Shown: positions 19,513 to 29,226 of the stretch, piece after piece
Layout of the letters: each line of letters begins with the position of its first letter
Numbering within the stretch: the stretch's first letter is position 1
Assembly: GCF_027023985.1 (NCBI RefSeq)
Contig: NZ_JALVTW010000033.1
Coordinates: 145,351-209,350, forward strand
Direction: 5' to 3'
Length of the DNA stretch: 64,000 nucleotides
Source of the DNA: Persephonella sp.
GTDB lineage: Bacteria; Aquificota; Aquificia; Aquificales; Hydrogenothermaceae
The notes under the pieces: generated by a model
Seen by the model: only the letters and a program-made list of their open reading frames with translations
Database searches by the model: none
What the model was told of the DNA's origin: nothing
Translations under genes and position numbers: made by a program

Positions 19513-20594
19513 TAAATCTAAAAGATTTTAACTACGGTGAGCTTGAAAGATGGGTAAGGCAGCAAGGCTGGAAAAAGTTTAGAGCAAAACAGCTTGCCAA
19601 ATGGATTTATAACAAAAAGGCCGGTTCCTATGATGAGATGACAGACCTTTCAAAAGAAATCAGGAACTACCTCAAAGAAAATACAAAATTAAATGCCCTA
19701 GAGCTGATTACTTATGAAGAGTCAAAAGAAGACGGTAGTATAAAGTTTTTATGGAGACTGGAAGACGGACATACAGTAGAAACTGTTTTTATTCCTGAGA
19801 AAAACCACTATACCCTTTGTGTATCAACACAGGTTGGTTGTGCTGTAGGCTGCACCTTTTGTTATACAACAAAAGACGGCCTTATCAGAAACCTTACAAC
19901 AGCAGAAATAATAGACCAGTATATCCAATCCCAGAGATTTGTTGGACTGGACAGAAGAATATCTAATGTAGTTTTTATGGGAATGGGAGAACCACTTGCA
20001 AATTATGACAATGTAAAAAAAGCTGTTCAAATTATGACAGATGAAAGAATGCTTGGCCTTTCAAATAGAAAAATAACAATATCTTCCAGCGGTATAATTC
20101 ACCAGATTAAAAGAATGTATGAAGACAAATCCTTTCCTCAGGTTAGACTTGCTGTGTCATTAAATGCCGCAGACCAGGAGACAAGAACCAAAATAATGCC
20201 TATTTCGGAAACAAACACACTTGAAGACCTTATGAAAACTTTGAACTCACTGCCTGTTAAAAATGGCTATAGAATTATGCTGGAGTATGTTCTTATCAAA
20301 GATATAAATGACAGACCTGAAGATGCCCATAAACTTGCCAGATTAATAGGAAAAAATAAGAAAAGATACAAAGTCAATCTTATACCATTTAATCCTCATC
20401 CAGGTTCACCATTTGAAAGGCCTGATGAGGAAAGGGTCAATAAGTTCCACCAGATACTATGGCAGTATAATATTGGTGCATTTGTTAGATGGAGTAAGGG
20501 AAAGGATATATCCGCAGCCTGCGGACAGCTTAGAAAGAAAAATATAGAAGGAAAGAAAATAACTTTTATATCTCCAAAAAGTTTAAAGGTTTAA
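19509..20594 (+). CDS. rlmN: 23S rRNA/tRNA (adenine C2) methyltransferase RlmN
   Basis: Radical-SAM enzyme that methylates C2 of A2503 in 23S rRNA and A37 of some tRNAs. The 361-residue protein has the CX3CX2C cluster motif C111, C115, C118 in GCAVGCTFCYTT, the GMGEPL segment after it, and the essential C-terminal methyl-carrying cysteine C338 in ISAACGQL. All catalytic residues are present. ATG overlaps the lipoprotein stop by four bases. No clear terminator follows. Confidence 0.96.
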   Translation: MINLKDFNYGELERWVRQQGWKKFRAKQLAKWIYNKKAGSYDEMTDLSKEIRNYLKENTKLNALELITYEESKEDGSIKFLWRLEDGHTVETVFIPEKNHYTLCVSTQVGCAVGCTFCYTTKDGLIRNLTTAEIIDQYIQSQRFVGLDRRISNVVFMGMGEPLANYDNVKKAVQIMTDERMLGLSNRKITISSSGIIHQIKRMYEDKSFPQVRLAVSLNAADQETRTKIMPISETNTLEDLMKTLNSLPVKNGYRIMLEYVLIKDINDRPEDAHKLARLIGKNKKRYKVNLIPFNPHPGSPFERPDEERVNKFHQILWQYNIGAFVRWSKGKDISAACGQLRKKNIEGKKITFISPKSLKV

Positions 20595-20799
20595 GAATGG
20601 ATTTTAGTTTTATAAATTCAAATAAGTTTTTGTTCCAGACATAAAAATATTTATAGCTATAAAATTCTCAAATTTTTCTTTTATACAAAAACCAAAAAAT
20701 AAATATTTATAGAAATCCTTGAAGATAAATATTTAAGCCCAAAATTTTAATTTTTCTTGAGAATAAACATTATAGCTCTCAAAATTTATAAAACAGTGT
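20595..20799. other. AT-rich intergenic region with short imperfect repeats
   Basis: The stretch between rlmN and the acnB promoter holds no gene. It is very AT-rich and repeats the words AAATATTTATAG (20644-20656 region and 20701-20712), AAATATTTA again near 20727, and variants of TATAGCT followed by CTCAAA-type text at about 20653-20672 and 20771-20785. These may be binding sites or curved DNA upstream of the promoter, or simple compositional noise. Confidence 0.35.
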
Positions 20800-20829
20800 T
20801 TGATTTTTTATAACTGCCTCAATTATAAT
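20800..20829 (+). promoter_or_regulatory. Promoter of acnB
   Basis: TTGATT (20800-20805), 18 bases, and a perfect TATAAT (20824-20829). Predicted transcription start is near 20836, giving a leader of about 34 bases before the ATG at 20870. Confidence 0.65.
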
Positions 20830-20869
20830 AATCTGTCTAAAATCAAAAACTTACAGGAGAGGTGTGTGC

Positions 20870-23461
20870 ATGAGCTTTTTAGAAGAATACAGGAAACACG
20901 TTGAAGAAAGAGCCAAACTTGGAATTCCTCCACTTCCACTTAACAAAAAACAGGTTGAGGAACTTGTAGAGCTTCTTCAGCAGGTTCCAATAGTTGAAGA
21001 AGAGTATCTTATGGATTTATTCCTTAACAGAGTTCCCCCAGGGGTTGATGACGCAGCGTTTGTAAAGGCTAAATTCCTTGCTGATATCATTGAAGGAAAA
21101 GCAAAATCCCTTGCTATAACACCTGTTCATGCGGTTCAGATACTTGGAACAATGCTTGGTGGTTATAATGTTGAACCACTTGTAAAAGCACTCTCCCATA
21201 AAGATGAAGAAATTGCGAAAGAGGCTGCAAAGGCTTTAAAAAATACACTTTTAGTATATGACTACTTTAATGATGTTGTTGAGCTTGCAAAAGAAGGAAA
21301 TAAATATGCACAGGAAGTTTTAGAAAGCTGGGCAAATGCAGAATGGTTCACATCAAAAGAACCACTCCCAGAAAAAATAACTGTTACAGTTTTCAAAGTC
21401 CCAGGGGAAACTAACACAGATGATCTTTCTCCTGCAAGGGAAGCTTCAACAAGAAGTGATATTCCACTACACGCACTTTCAATGCTTCAGGCAAAAATGC
21501 CAGATGCAATACAAAAAATACAGGAGCTTAAGAAAAAAGGCCATCCTGTTGCATTTGTCGGTGATGTTGTTGGAACAGGTTCTTCAAGGAAATCTGCAAC
21601 AAACTCTCTTATGTGGTGGATAGGTGAGGATATCCCTTACGTTCCAAACAAAAGAAGAGGGGGCATTGTAATAGGTGGAGTTATAGCTCCTATCTTCTTC
21701 AACACATGGGAAGATTCTGGTGGACTTCCAATAATAGCTGATGTTTCTAAGCTTGAAACAGGAGATGTTATAGATATTTATCCATACGAAGGAAAAATTG
21801 TTAAAAATGGTGAAGTTGTTGCAACTTTTGAGCTTAAGCCAAATACACTTCCAGACGAAGTTAGAGCAGGTGGAAGAATTCCTTTAATCATCGGAAGAAA
21901 TCTTACAAGAAAAGCAAGAGAAGTTCTTGGAATGCCTGAAGAAAATATCTTTATCAGACCACAGCAGCCACCTGAAAAAGAAGGCGTCGGATACACACTT
22001 GCCCAGAAAATAGTCGGTAGAGCCTGTGGAATGAAAGGTGTAAGACCTGGAATGTATGTTGAGCCTCAGGTTCTTACAGTAGGTTCTCAGGATACAACAG
22101 GAGCAATGACAAGGGATGAGATTAAAGAGCTTGCTGCTTTATCTTTTGGTGCTGACCTTGTAATGCAGTCTTTCTGCCACACAGCAGCATATCCAAAGCC
22201 AGCTGACGTTAAATTACAGCTTACACTTCCTCAATTCATAATAAAAAGAGGTGGTGTATCCCTAAGACCTGGTGATGGTGTTATCCACTCATGGCTTAAC
22301 AGAATGGTTCTTCCTGATACTGTTGGAACAGGTGGAGACTCCCACACAAGATTTCCAATTGGAATATCTTTCCCGGCAGGTTCAGGACTTGTTGCTTTTG
22401 CAGCTGTTACCGGAACAATGCCTCTTAATATGCCTGAATCTGTATTGGTTAGATTCAAAGGTGAAATACAACCGGGTATCACAGTTAGAGACCTTGTTAA
22501 TGCAATTCCATACTTTGCTATCAAACAAGGACTTTTAACTGTTGAAAAGCAAGGTAAGAAAAATATCTTTGCAGGAAGAATACTTGAGATAGAAGGACTT
22601 GAAAATCTCAAGGTTGAACAGGCTTTTGAGCTTTCTGATGCATCTGCAGAAAGAAGTGCTGCAGCGTGCACGGTAAAACTAAACAAAGAACCGGTTATTG
22701 AATACATCCAGTCAAACATTGCTCTTCTTGAGAAAATGATAGAAGCTGGATATCAGGATGCAAGAACACTCCAAAGAAGAATAGACAAGATGAAAGCATG
22801 GCTTGATAACCCTGAACTTCTTGAAGCAGATGAAAACGCTGAATACGCAGCTGTTATAGAAATTGACCTTAATGAGATTAAAGAGCCTATCCTCGCATGT
22901 CCAAACGACCCAGATGATGTTGCCACCCTCTCAGAAGTTCTTGCAGATGAAAGAAGACCTAAAAATATAGATGAAGTATTCGTTGGTTCTTGTATGACAA
23001 ATATAGGACACTTTAGAGCTGTTGGTGAAATTCTCAGAGGAGAAGGACAGGTTCCAACAAGACTGTGGATTGTTCCACCAACTAAGATGGATGAAAGAAG
23101 ACTTGTTGAGGAAGGATATTACAACATCTACGGTATAGCAGGAGCGAGAACTGAAGTCCCAGGATGTTCTCTCTGTATGGGTAATCAGGCAAGGGTTAAA
23201 GATGGCGCTGTGGTAATGTCAACATCCACAAGAAACTTTGATAACAGAATGGGTAAAGATGCTAAAGTCTACCTTGGTTCTGCAGAGATAGCGGCTATCT
23301 GTTCTATACTTGGAAGATTACCAACTGTGGAGGAATACCACAAATTTATGGCAGAGAAGATCGCAGGCAAAGAAGATAAAGTTTATAAATTCCTTAACTT
23401 CCATGAACTTCCAGAAGAAGAACTGGATATTCTTGTAGCAGACGCTTTATACACTTTCTAA
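20870..23461 (+). CDS. acnB: Aconitate hydratase B
   Basis: Interconverts citrate and isocitrate through cis-aconitate with a [4Fe-4S] cluster. The 863-residue protein begins [20 protein letters not shown], as AcnB does, with the HEAT-like N-terminal domain, then the swivelling domain moved to the front ([16 protein letters not shown]), and the cluster ligands near the end ([11 protein letters not shown] and [10 protein letters not shown]). Start: AGGAGAGG lies seven bases before ATG 20870; an in-frame GTG at 20864 is only one base from that site. A promoter precedes it and a terminator follows. Confidence 0.96.
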   Translation: MSFLEEYRKHVEERAKLGIPPLPLNKKQVEELVELLQQVPIVEEEYLMDLFLNRVPPGVDDAAFVKAKFLADIIEGKAKSLAITPVHAVQILGTMLGGYNVEPLVKALSHKDEEIAKEAAKALKNTLLVYDYFNDVVELAKEGNKYAQEVLESWANAEWFTSKEPLPEKITVTVFKVPGETNTDDLSPAREASTRSDIPLHALSMLQAKMPDAIQKIQELKKKGHPVAFVGDVVGTGSSRKSATNSLMWWIGEDIPYVPNKRRGGIVIGGVIAPIFFNTWEDSGGLPIIADVSKLETGDVIDIYPYEGKIVKNGEVVATFELKPNTLPDEVRAGGRIPLIIGRNLTRKAREVLGMPEENIFIRPQQPPEKEGVGYTLAQKIVGRACGMKGVRPGMYVEPQVLTVGSQDTTGAMTRDEIKELAALSFGADLVMQSFCHTAAYPKPADVKLQLTLPQFIIKRGGVSLRPGDGVIHSWLNRMVLPDTVGTGGDSHTRFPIGISFPAGSGLVAFAAVTGTMPLNMPESVLVRFKGEIQPGITVRDLVNAIPYFAIKQGLLTVEKQGKKNIFAGRILEIEGLENLKVEQAFELSDASAERSAAACTVKLNKEPVIEYIQSNIALLEKMIEAGYQDARTLQRRIDKMKAWLDNPELLEADENAEYAAVIEIDLNEIKEPILACPNDPDDVATLSEVLADERRPKNIDEVFVGSCMTNIGHFRAVGEILRGEGQVPTRLWIVPPTKMDERRLVEEGYYNIYGIAGARTEVPGCSLCMGNQARVKDGAVVMSTSTRNFDNRMGKDAKVYLGSAEIAAICSILGRLPTVEEYHKFMAEKIAGKEDKVYKFLNFHELPEEELDILVADALYTF

Positions 23462-23466
23462 TAGAA

Positions 23467-23489
23467 AGGGGCTTTTGCCCCTTCTTTTT
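23467..23489 (+). terminator. Terminator of acnB
   Basis: AGGGGC (23467-23472), loop TTTT, GCCCCT (23477-23482), then TCTTTTTAT. The hairpin also reads, less well, for the convergent flavoprotein gene on the minus strand. Confidence 0.8.
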
Positions 23490-24654
23490 ATATCAATCTT
23501 GGAATTTTCCCCAATTTGTAGAGTTTATAATATACTCCCCAAGCTTTTTTCATCAAATGTCCAACAATTGGCATAGGAACAAGCATAGCTTTTTTATCAC
23601 TCCTGTATGCAAGGGCTCCACCATTTCCAGTATCCATCAGACACATAATATTGATATGTTCCTTATATCCTTCAGGCTTTCCTGTTTTTAGACCTTCTTT
23701 AATGGCGATATTGTGTGCAGTTGCCCTTGCCATAACTTCTGCCAGATGTCCTTGTTTAGCTCTCCAGTCCGGCCCTTCAATAGATGCACTATCTCCTATT
23801 GCGTATATATTTTCAAATCCCTTTACCTGACAGGTATCTTCTATTTTCAAAAATCCCGTTTCTGTCTGTGGCAGGTCTGAGTTTTTAATTACAGGATGAC
23901 CATCTCCTGCAGGAGTGAAAACAATAAGATCTGCCTCAATAATGCTATCATCTTCTAAAATAACAGAGCTAGGGGTAAATTCCTTTATCTTTTTACCGGT
24001 AATTTTCTTTATGTTCATATTTTTAAACATCATATCCATCATCTTCAGGGCTTTCTCACCGAGTCTAGCTCCCGGTTTAGGCATCGGAGCAAAAAATGTA
24101 ATTTCAAATTTATCTCTGACACCTAATTTTTTTAAATGGTTATGAATGTTAAACATAACTTCAAAGACTGGACCTCCTCTAACAGCTTCAGGGGCTTTAG
24201 GATTACCTCCAAATCCGAAGGCTATTTTGCCACTGCCTTGATTTATTAAATTTTCCAGTCTATTTTTAATCTCTATGATTTCCTTAGGGCTTCCACATAC
24301 AGAGAGGGTATTTTCAATACCTTTGTGCTTTAATTTTGTTTGTCCCAGAGCAATAACCATATAATCAAAATCTGTCTGTTTTCCTTTTTTTTCCGTTTCA
24401 TAATAAAACTCTTTTCCCGAAATAGATACAACTTTATCAATCTCAACTTCAAATCCGTGTGCATCAGCTATATTTTTCAGGGGAATTTGGACATCTTCCG
24501 GTGATTTTTCTCCTGTTGGTATCCAGATAGATATTGGGTATACAAATAAAGAGTCCCTATCTGAAACAAGTTTTACCTGAAAACCTTCTTTCCTTAAAGC
24601 TATCGCTGCCTCAGCCCCTGCTATCCCACCACCTAATACAACAACTTTTTTCAT
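23488..24654 (-). CDS. SQR-like FAD-dependent oxidoreductase lacking one redox cysteine
   Basis: A 388-residue flavoprotein of the sulfide:quinone oxidoreductase superfamily: N-terminal FAD loop LGGGIAGAEAA, second FAD motif IYAIGDSASI, and a C-terminal region ending in amphipathic helices (LMKKAWGVYYKLYKLG) of the type that dips into the membrane. Cysteines corresponding to SQR sites are C120 and C338 (MCLMDTG), but the CxGP position that carries the middle redox cysteine reads RGGP (R159). It may act on a different substrate. ATG 24654 is preferred because AGGAGGG lies eight bases upstream; an ATG 24 bases earlier has no site. Confidence 0.75.
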   Translation of the reverse strand: MKKVVVLGGGIAGAEAAIALRKEGFQVKLVSDRDSLFVYPISIWIPTGEKSPEDVQIPLKNIADAHGFEVEIDKVVSISGKEFYYETEKKGKQTDFDYMVIALGQTKLKHKGIENTLSVCGSPKEIIEIKNRLENLINQGSGKIAFGFGGNPKAPEAVRGGPVFEVMFNIHNHLKKLGVRDKFEITFFAPMPKPGARLGEKALKMMDMMFKNMNIKKITGKKIKEFTPSSVILEDDSIIEADLIVFTPAGDGHPVIKNSDLPQTETGFLKIEDTCQVKGFENIYAIGDSASIEGPDWRAKQGHLAEVMARATAHNIAIKEGLKTGKPEGYKEHINIMCLMDTGNGGALAYRSDKKAMLVPMPIVGHLMKKAWGVYYKLYKLGKIPRLI

Positions 24655-24716
24655 TTTAGCCCTCCTGTTTATTAGCATATAATAATATCATAATATCTGC
24701 TTTTCTAAAATAAATG

Positions 24717-24745
24717 TTGTAAATCATCTTTTTTATAGATAATTT
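24717..24745 (+). promoter_or_regulatory. Possible promoter of acnA
   Basis: TTGTAA (24717-24722), 17 bases, TAATTT (24740-24745), 38 bases before the acnA ATG in the divergent region. The -10 is weak, so the site is tentative. Confidence 0.35.
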
Positions 24746-24783
24746 GTAATATAGATTTTAAAAAACTACCAAGGAGATGAGCC

Positions 24784-27522
24784 ATGGGAGAATTTGCAAA
24801 AAATATCACTGTAAACGGAAATAGCTACAAAATCTACAGCCTTGAAAAGCTTAATCAATTACATCCTGGGGTGGAGACACTTCCATTTTCAATCAGAGTT
24901 CTTGCAGAAAACCTTATCAGAAAATTTGATGGAAGGGTTGTTACTGAGAAGCATATAGAAGAAATAGCAACATGGAAGAAACGTTATGAAACTCCAGTAG
25001 AAATTCCTTTCCATCCTGCAAGGGTTATAATGCAGGACTTTACAGGAGTTCCGGGGGTTGTTGACCTTGCAGCTATGAGAGATGCAGCAAAAGAACTGGG
25101 AATTGACCCGAAAAAAGTTAATCCCCTCGTTCCTGTTGACCTTGTTATAGACCACTCTATCCAGATTGATTTCTTCGGAACAGAAGAGGCTTTAAAGAAA
25201 AATCTTGAGATGGAATACAAAAGAAATAAAGAAAGATACCAGCTTCTTAAATGGGCTCAGAATGCATTTGATAACCTGAGAATATTCCCTCCAGGAAGCG
25301 GTATTATTCATCAGGTAAACCTTGAGTATATAGCACAGGTTGTTATGAAAGGACAGGAAAATGGGGAAACTGTAGCATATCCGGACACCCTTGTAGGAAC
25401 AGATTCACACACAACAATGATAAACGGTCTTGGGGTTCTCGGATGGGGTGTTGGTGGAATTGAAGCTGAAGCAGTTATGCTTGGACAACCTTACTATATG
25501 AAAATTCCTGAGGTTATCGGAGTTAAACTTACAGGAGAACTTCCTGAAGGGGCAACGACAACAGACCTTGTCCTGACAATAACTCAAAAACTCAGGGAGT
25601 ATGGCGTTGTTGAAAAATTTGTTGAGTTCTTCGGTGAAGGTGTTAAGAAACTCTCCCTTCCAGACAGAGCAACTATAGCAAATATGGCTCCGGAATACGG
25701 TGCAACAATGGGATTCTTCCCTGTAGATGAAGAAACAGTAAACTTCCTCAGGCTAACAAATAGAAAAGAAGCAGCTGAGCTTGTTGAGGCTTATACAAAA
25801 GAAAATATGCTGTTCTACGATGGCAAAAATGACCCTGATTATACTGATGTCATAGAAATAGACATGTCTCAGGTTGAACCTTCTCTGGCAGGTCCTTCAA
25901 GACCTCAAGATAGGGTAAATCTTAGAGATATGAAAAAAACATTTATAGACCTTCTGAACTGTAATTACAACAGAGAGATTGATATAAAAGAGATAACAGC
26001 ATTTGAGGATGAAGCCGGTAAAGATATGGAAATCGGCGAATGTAGAATACACAAAGGTAAGAAAATAGCTAAAATCAATCTTGATGGTGAAGAAGTTGTT
26101 ATCGGAGATGGTTCCGTTGTAATTGCATCAATAACTTCCTGCACAAACACTTCTAACCCATCTGTGTTAATAGGAGCAGGTTTACTTGCCAAAAAAGCTG
26201 TTGAAAAAGGCTTATCTGTTAAACCTTATGTAAAAACATCTCTTGCTCCCGGTTCCCGTGTTGTTGAAGGATACTTGAAAAAAGCCGGATTACTTCCTTA
26301 TCTGGAAGCTTTAAGATTTCATATTGTTGGATTTGGTTGCACAACTTGTATTGGAAACAGTGGTCCTCTCCATCCTGAAATAGAAAAGGCGATTAAAGAA
26401 AATGACCTTATTGTATCTGCAGTTCTATCAGGAAACAGGAACTTTGAGGCAAGGATACATCCTGATGTAAAGGCTAACTGGCTTGCTTCTCCATTACTTG
26501 TTGTAGCTTATGCAATCGCAGGTAGAACTGATATAGACCTGACAACAGAGCCTATAGGAAAAGACCCTAATGGAAATCCTATATACCTGAAGGATATCTG
26601 GCCTTCCCAGGAAGAAATTAAACAGATTATGAATCAGGTCCTTGATGAAAAAGTATTTGAAGAGAAGTATAAAGATATCCTCCTTGGAGATGAATACTGG
26701 CAGGCCCTTGAAGCCCCTACAGGAGAAACATTTGAATGGGATCCTGCATCAACATATATTAGAAAACCTCCTTACTTTGATAACTTTACAGTTGAGGTTG
26801 ATCCTCCAACAGATATTAAAGGTGCAAGGGTTCTTGAACTACTTGGAGATTCGGTAACAACAGACCATATCTCACCTGCAGGTAAAATTCCTCCAGAATA
26901 TCCGGCAGGTAAATATCTCCTTGAACATGGTGTTCCTGTTGAGGAGTTTAACTCTTATGGTGCAAGAAGAGGAAATCATGAAGTTATGGTAAGGGGAACA
27001 TTTGCCAATGTTCGTATCAAAAACAAACTGGTTGCACCTAAAGAAGGTGGATATACTCTGAAATTCCCAGAGAAAAAAGAGATGTTTGTTTATTACGCAG
27101 CAGTTGAATATGCAAGAGAAGGAACTCCCCTTATTGTTTTAGGCGGAAAAGAATACGGAACAGGTTCATCAAGGGACTGGGCAGCAAAGGGAACACAGCT
27201 TTTAGGAGTTAAAGCGGTAATTGTAAAATCCTTTGAAAGAATACACAGGTCTAACCTTGTCGGAATGGGAGTCCTGCCTCTCGTGTTCAAAGAAGGAGAG
27301 GGTTGGGAAGAACTGGGACTTGATGGTTCAGAAACTTATGAGATAATCGGTATAGAAGATATGAAACCAGGGAAAGAGTTAACTGTAAAGGCGACAAAGG
27401 AAAACGGTGAAGTTGTAGAGTTCAATGTAATCTCCAGACTTGATACGGTGGTCGACGTTGAGTATTTCCAAAATGGTGGAATACTACCAATGGTTCTGAG
27501 AAAAATAATCAGGGAAAGTTAA
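24784..27522 (+). CDS. acnA: Aconitate hydratase A
   Basis: A second, unrelated-architecture aconitase (AcnA/IRP1 type, 912 residues) with swivelling domain at the C-terminus. Visible are VVGTDSHTTMINGLGVLGWG-type substrate loop, cluster ligands in SITSCTNTSNPSV and GFGCTTCIGNSG, and the C-terminal active-site arginine loop YGTGSSRDWAAKG. The ATG follows AAGGAGATGAGCC. Its stop overlaps by four bases the end of the convergent histidine kinase gene, and its terminator lies within that gene. Having AcnA and AcnB this close is uncommon. Confidence 0.96.
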   Translation: MGEFAKNITVNGNSYKIYSLEKLNQLHPGVETLPFSIRVLAENLIRKFDGRVVTEKHIEEIATWKKRYETPVEIPFHPARVIMQDFTGVPGVVDLAAMRDAAKELGIDPKKVNPLVPVDLVIDHSIQIDFFGTEEALKKNLEMEYKRNKERYQLLKWAQNAFDNLRIFPPGSGIIHQVNLEYIAQVVMKGQENGETVAYPDTLVGTDSHTTMINGLGVLGWGVGGIEAEAVMLGQPYYMKIPEVIGVKLTGELPEGATTTDLVLTITQKLREYGVVEKFVEFFGEGVKKLSLPDRATIANMAPEYGATMGFFPVDEETVNFLRLTNRKEAAELVEAYTKENMLFYDGKNDPDYTDVIEIDMSQVEPSLAGPSRPQDRVNLRDMKKTFIDLLNCNYNREIDIKEITAFEDEAGKDMEIGECRIHKGKKIAKINLDGEEVVIGDGSVVIASITSCTNTSNPSVLIGAGLLAKKAVEKGLSVKPYVKTSLAPGSRVVEGYLKKAGLLPYLEALRFHIVGFGCTTCIGNSGPLHPEIEKAIKENDLIVSAVLSGNRNFEARIHPDVKANWLASPLLVVAYAIAGRTDIDLTTEPIGKDPNGNPIYLKDIWPSQEEIKQIMNQVLDEKVFEEKYKDILLGDEYWQALEAPTGETFEWDPASTYIRKPPYFDNFTVEVDPPTDIKGARVLELLGDSVTTDHISPAGKIPPEYPAGKYLLEHGVPVEEFNSYGARRGNHEVMVRGTFANVRIKNKLVAPKEGGYTLKFPEKKEMFVYYAAVEYAREGTPLIVLGGKEYGTGSSRDWAAKGTQLLGVKAVIVKSFERIHRSNLVGMGVLPLVFKEGEGWEELGLDGSETYEIIGIEDMKPGKELTVKATKENGEVVEFNVISRLDTVVDVEYFQNGGILPMVLRKIIRES

Positions 27523-28610
27523 TCTTCAGGGTGGCTCTGTCCACCCTTTTTAAAATAAAGTCTAACAATAAAACTGTTATCTGTTGTTTTAATCATTATT
27601 CTGTATCCAAGTTCATCAACAAGCTTTTTAACTATTGTAAGTCCAAGTCCTAAACCCCTTGGAGATTCCCTGTAATATCTTTCAAATAATCTATCAGGAT
27701 TTTTAATGGGTCTACTACTGTTTTCTATTTCAAGATAATCATCAGTAAGGGTGATATAAATATGCCCATTTTTTACGTTGTGTTTAAAAGCATTCATAAG
27801 AAGGTTTGATATTATTCTTTTTAATGCAGATTCGTCAGCTTTTATTTTTTTATCTTCAAGATAAAGGGCTATTTTGATATCAGGATAATTGCTTTTGAAA
27901 ACTTCTACCTCTTCCGTAATAAGTTTTTTTAAATCAACCTCTTTTTGTATTTTTTCCCTTTCTTTAGAAAGAATAAGCATATTCTCATATAAAGAACCTA
28001 TTTGCTTTGCAGCGGTTTCAATTCTTGATATTTCTTCATCATCATATTTTTTCTTCAGAATTTTCAGATTAATTAGAATTGAAGATAAAGGAGTGTTTAT
28101 ATCATGGATAAGCTCTGTAACAAAATTGTCTATGATTTGAATAGATTTTCTTATAGGATTTAACGAATAAGATGCAAAGACTATAGAAACAAATGCAATA
28201 ATAAGAGTAGACATCACATAAATGATTAATACCTGCTTTTTAATCTTAGAAATTTCTTTATCAACTTTTTCTGCAGGATAAATTATTTTCAGTGCCTCAT
28301 CCTTTATAGAAGGTATCGGGACATATATATAGAACTCTTTATCTGAGTTGTATAGCTGATAAAACTTTATATCAGGTGAGTTTGAAACAATATCAACTTT
28401 GAAATCCTTACCTTTTAATGTATAGCTGTAATTTTTCAGCTCTAAAAATATCTCATTTTTTAGCCTTATCACTTGATTTTGATAATAAAGATATAAAATA
28501 ATAATCAACAGAACTTCTAAAGAGATAAAAAGGAGAAGGAAAGCCTTAAGCAAGGCCTCCTTCTCATAGCGTGTTGCGGGGGAGAGTAGGGGGGACTTAA
28601 TCCACGACAT
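27519..28610 (-). CDS. Sensor histidine kinase
   Basis: A 363-residue inner-membrane kinase: membrane helix at about residues 24-45, a periplasmic domain of roughly 90 residues, a second helix near 130-150, then the H-box ELIHDINTPLSSI (phosphorylated His), N-box NLLMNAFKHN and a G-box GLGLGLTIVKKL. It should phosphorylate the response regulator encoded just upstream. The start chosen is ATG 28610, inside the regulator's last codons, with GGGGA seven bases ahead; a TTG six bases earlier is less likely. The start sits in the loop of an inverted repeat, suggesting coupled translation. Confidence 0.88.
   Translation of the reverse strand: MSWIKSPLLSPATRYEKEALLKAFLLLFISLEVLLIIILYLYYQNQVIRLKNEIFLELKNYSYTLKGKDFKVDIVSNSPDIKFYQLYNSDKEFYIYVPIPSIKDEALKIIYPAEKVDKEISKIKKQVLIIYVMSTLIIAFVSIVFASYSLNPIRKSIQIIDNFVTELIHDINTPLSSILINLKILKKKYDDEEISRIETAAKQIGSLYENMLILSKEREKIQKEVDLKKLITEEVEVFKSNYPDIKIALYLEDKKIKADESALKRIISNLLMNAFKHNVKNGHIYITLTDDYLEIENSSRPIKNPDRLFERYYRESPRGLGLGLTIVKKLVDELGYRIMIKTTDNSFIVRLYFKKGGQSHPED
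27529..27551 (+). terminator. Terminator of acnA, inside the end of the convergent kinase gene
   Basis: GGGTGG (27529-27534), loop CTCTGT, CCACCC (27541-27546), then TTTTT. The arms encode the final Gly-Gly-Gln-Ser-His residues of the kinase on the other strand. Confidence 0.8.
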
Positions 28611-28622
28611 AACCAAGTCCCC
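28591..28622 (-). promoter_or_regulatory. Hairpin enclosing the kinase start and ribosome site
   Basis: GGGGACTT (28622-28615, minus strand) and AAGTCCCC (28598-28591) form a perfect eight-base-pair stem with a 16-base loop. The 5' arm contains the kinase's GGGGA ribosome site and the loop contains its ATG. The regulator's stop codon overlaps the 3' arm, so ribosomes ending the regulator would open the structure. Confidence 0.55.
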
Positions 28623-29226
28623 GAACTGACTTTATTTCAATGTCTGTTTTCTTTTTCAGCCTGTTGATTAACACCCTTAAAGCCGTCGGAGAAGGATTTA
28701 TCATAAGATCGTAAAGGGTTTCCTTTGGAACCACTTTTCCCTTATTCTCAAGAAGTATTAATAATATATTCCTCATAACCTCCCCAAGTTCTATCTCTTT
28801 TCCATTTTTAAAAAATCTTCCATCTTTATAAATCAAATCTTTGTATCTTAATTCCTTAGGAGAGTTTTTCTTTACTCTGCTTTTTATTCTTATAACAAGT
28901 TCATCAGGGTCAAATGGCTTTTTAATATAATCTTCCGCTCCAACTTCAAACCCTTTTGCGATTGTTCCTAAATCAGTTAAAGCACTTATAAAAATAACGG
29001 GAGTGTGGTCTTCTGAAAGCTTTAGTGCTTCCACAAGTTCTATCCCATTTCCATCCTGAAGGTTAATATCCACCAGATAGACATCATATCTGGTATCAAG
29101 CGTTTTCTGTGAAGCATCCTCATAAGTATATGCAGTATCCACCTCAATCCCGCTTAATTTTAAATATTTTTTTAAACTATCTGCCAAAGTTCTATCATCC
29201 TCAACAAGCAGCACTTTAATACTCAA
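28597..29226 (-). CDS. OmpR-family response regulator
   Basis: A 209-residue DNA-binding regulator. The receiver domain has the acidic pair EDD near residue 10, the phosphoacceptor Asp in VYLVDINLQDGNG (about residue 53), Ser/Thr and Lys (KKPF) signatures. The C-terminal winged helix (about 120-209) ends in the typical recognition region ALRVLINRLKKKTD and RGLGYVVD. It overlaps the barrel-protein gene by four bases at its start and the kinase start at its end, making a coupled unit. Targets are unknown; the linked exported genes are likely candidates. Confidence 0.92.
   Translation of the reverse strand: MSIKVLLVEDDRTLADSLKKYLKLSGIEVDTAYTYEDASQKTLDTRYDVYLVDINLQDGNGIELVEALKLSEDHTPVIFISALTDLGTIAKGFEVGAEDYIKKPFDPDELVIRIKSRVKKNSPKELRYKDLIYKDGRFFKNGKEIELGEVMRNILLILLENKGKVVPKETLYDLMINPSPTALRVLINRLKKKTDIEIKSVRGLGYVVD

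Noticed and set aside
20864..20869. GTG at 20864 as the acnB start
   Set aside because: It is one base from the AGGAGAGG site; ATG 20870 has seven-base spacing and gives the usual AcnB N-terminus.
22231..22719. Long open frame antisense to acnB
   Set aside because: It is a compositional shadow of the AcnB gene with no ribosome site and no protein-like pattern; the same applies to other antisense frames over ilvD, glyS, bpsA and the ars flavoprotein gene.
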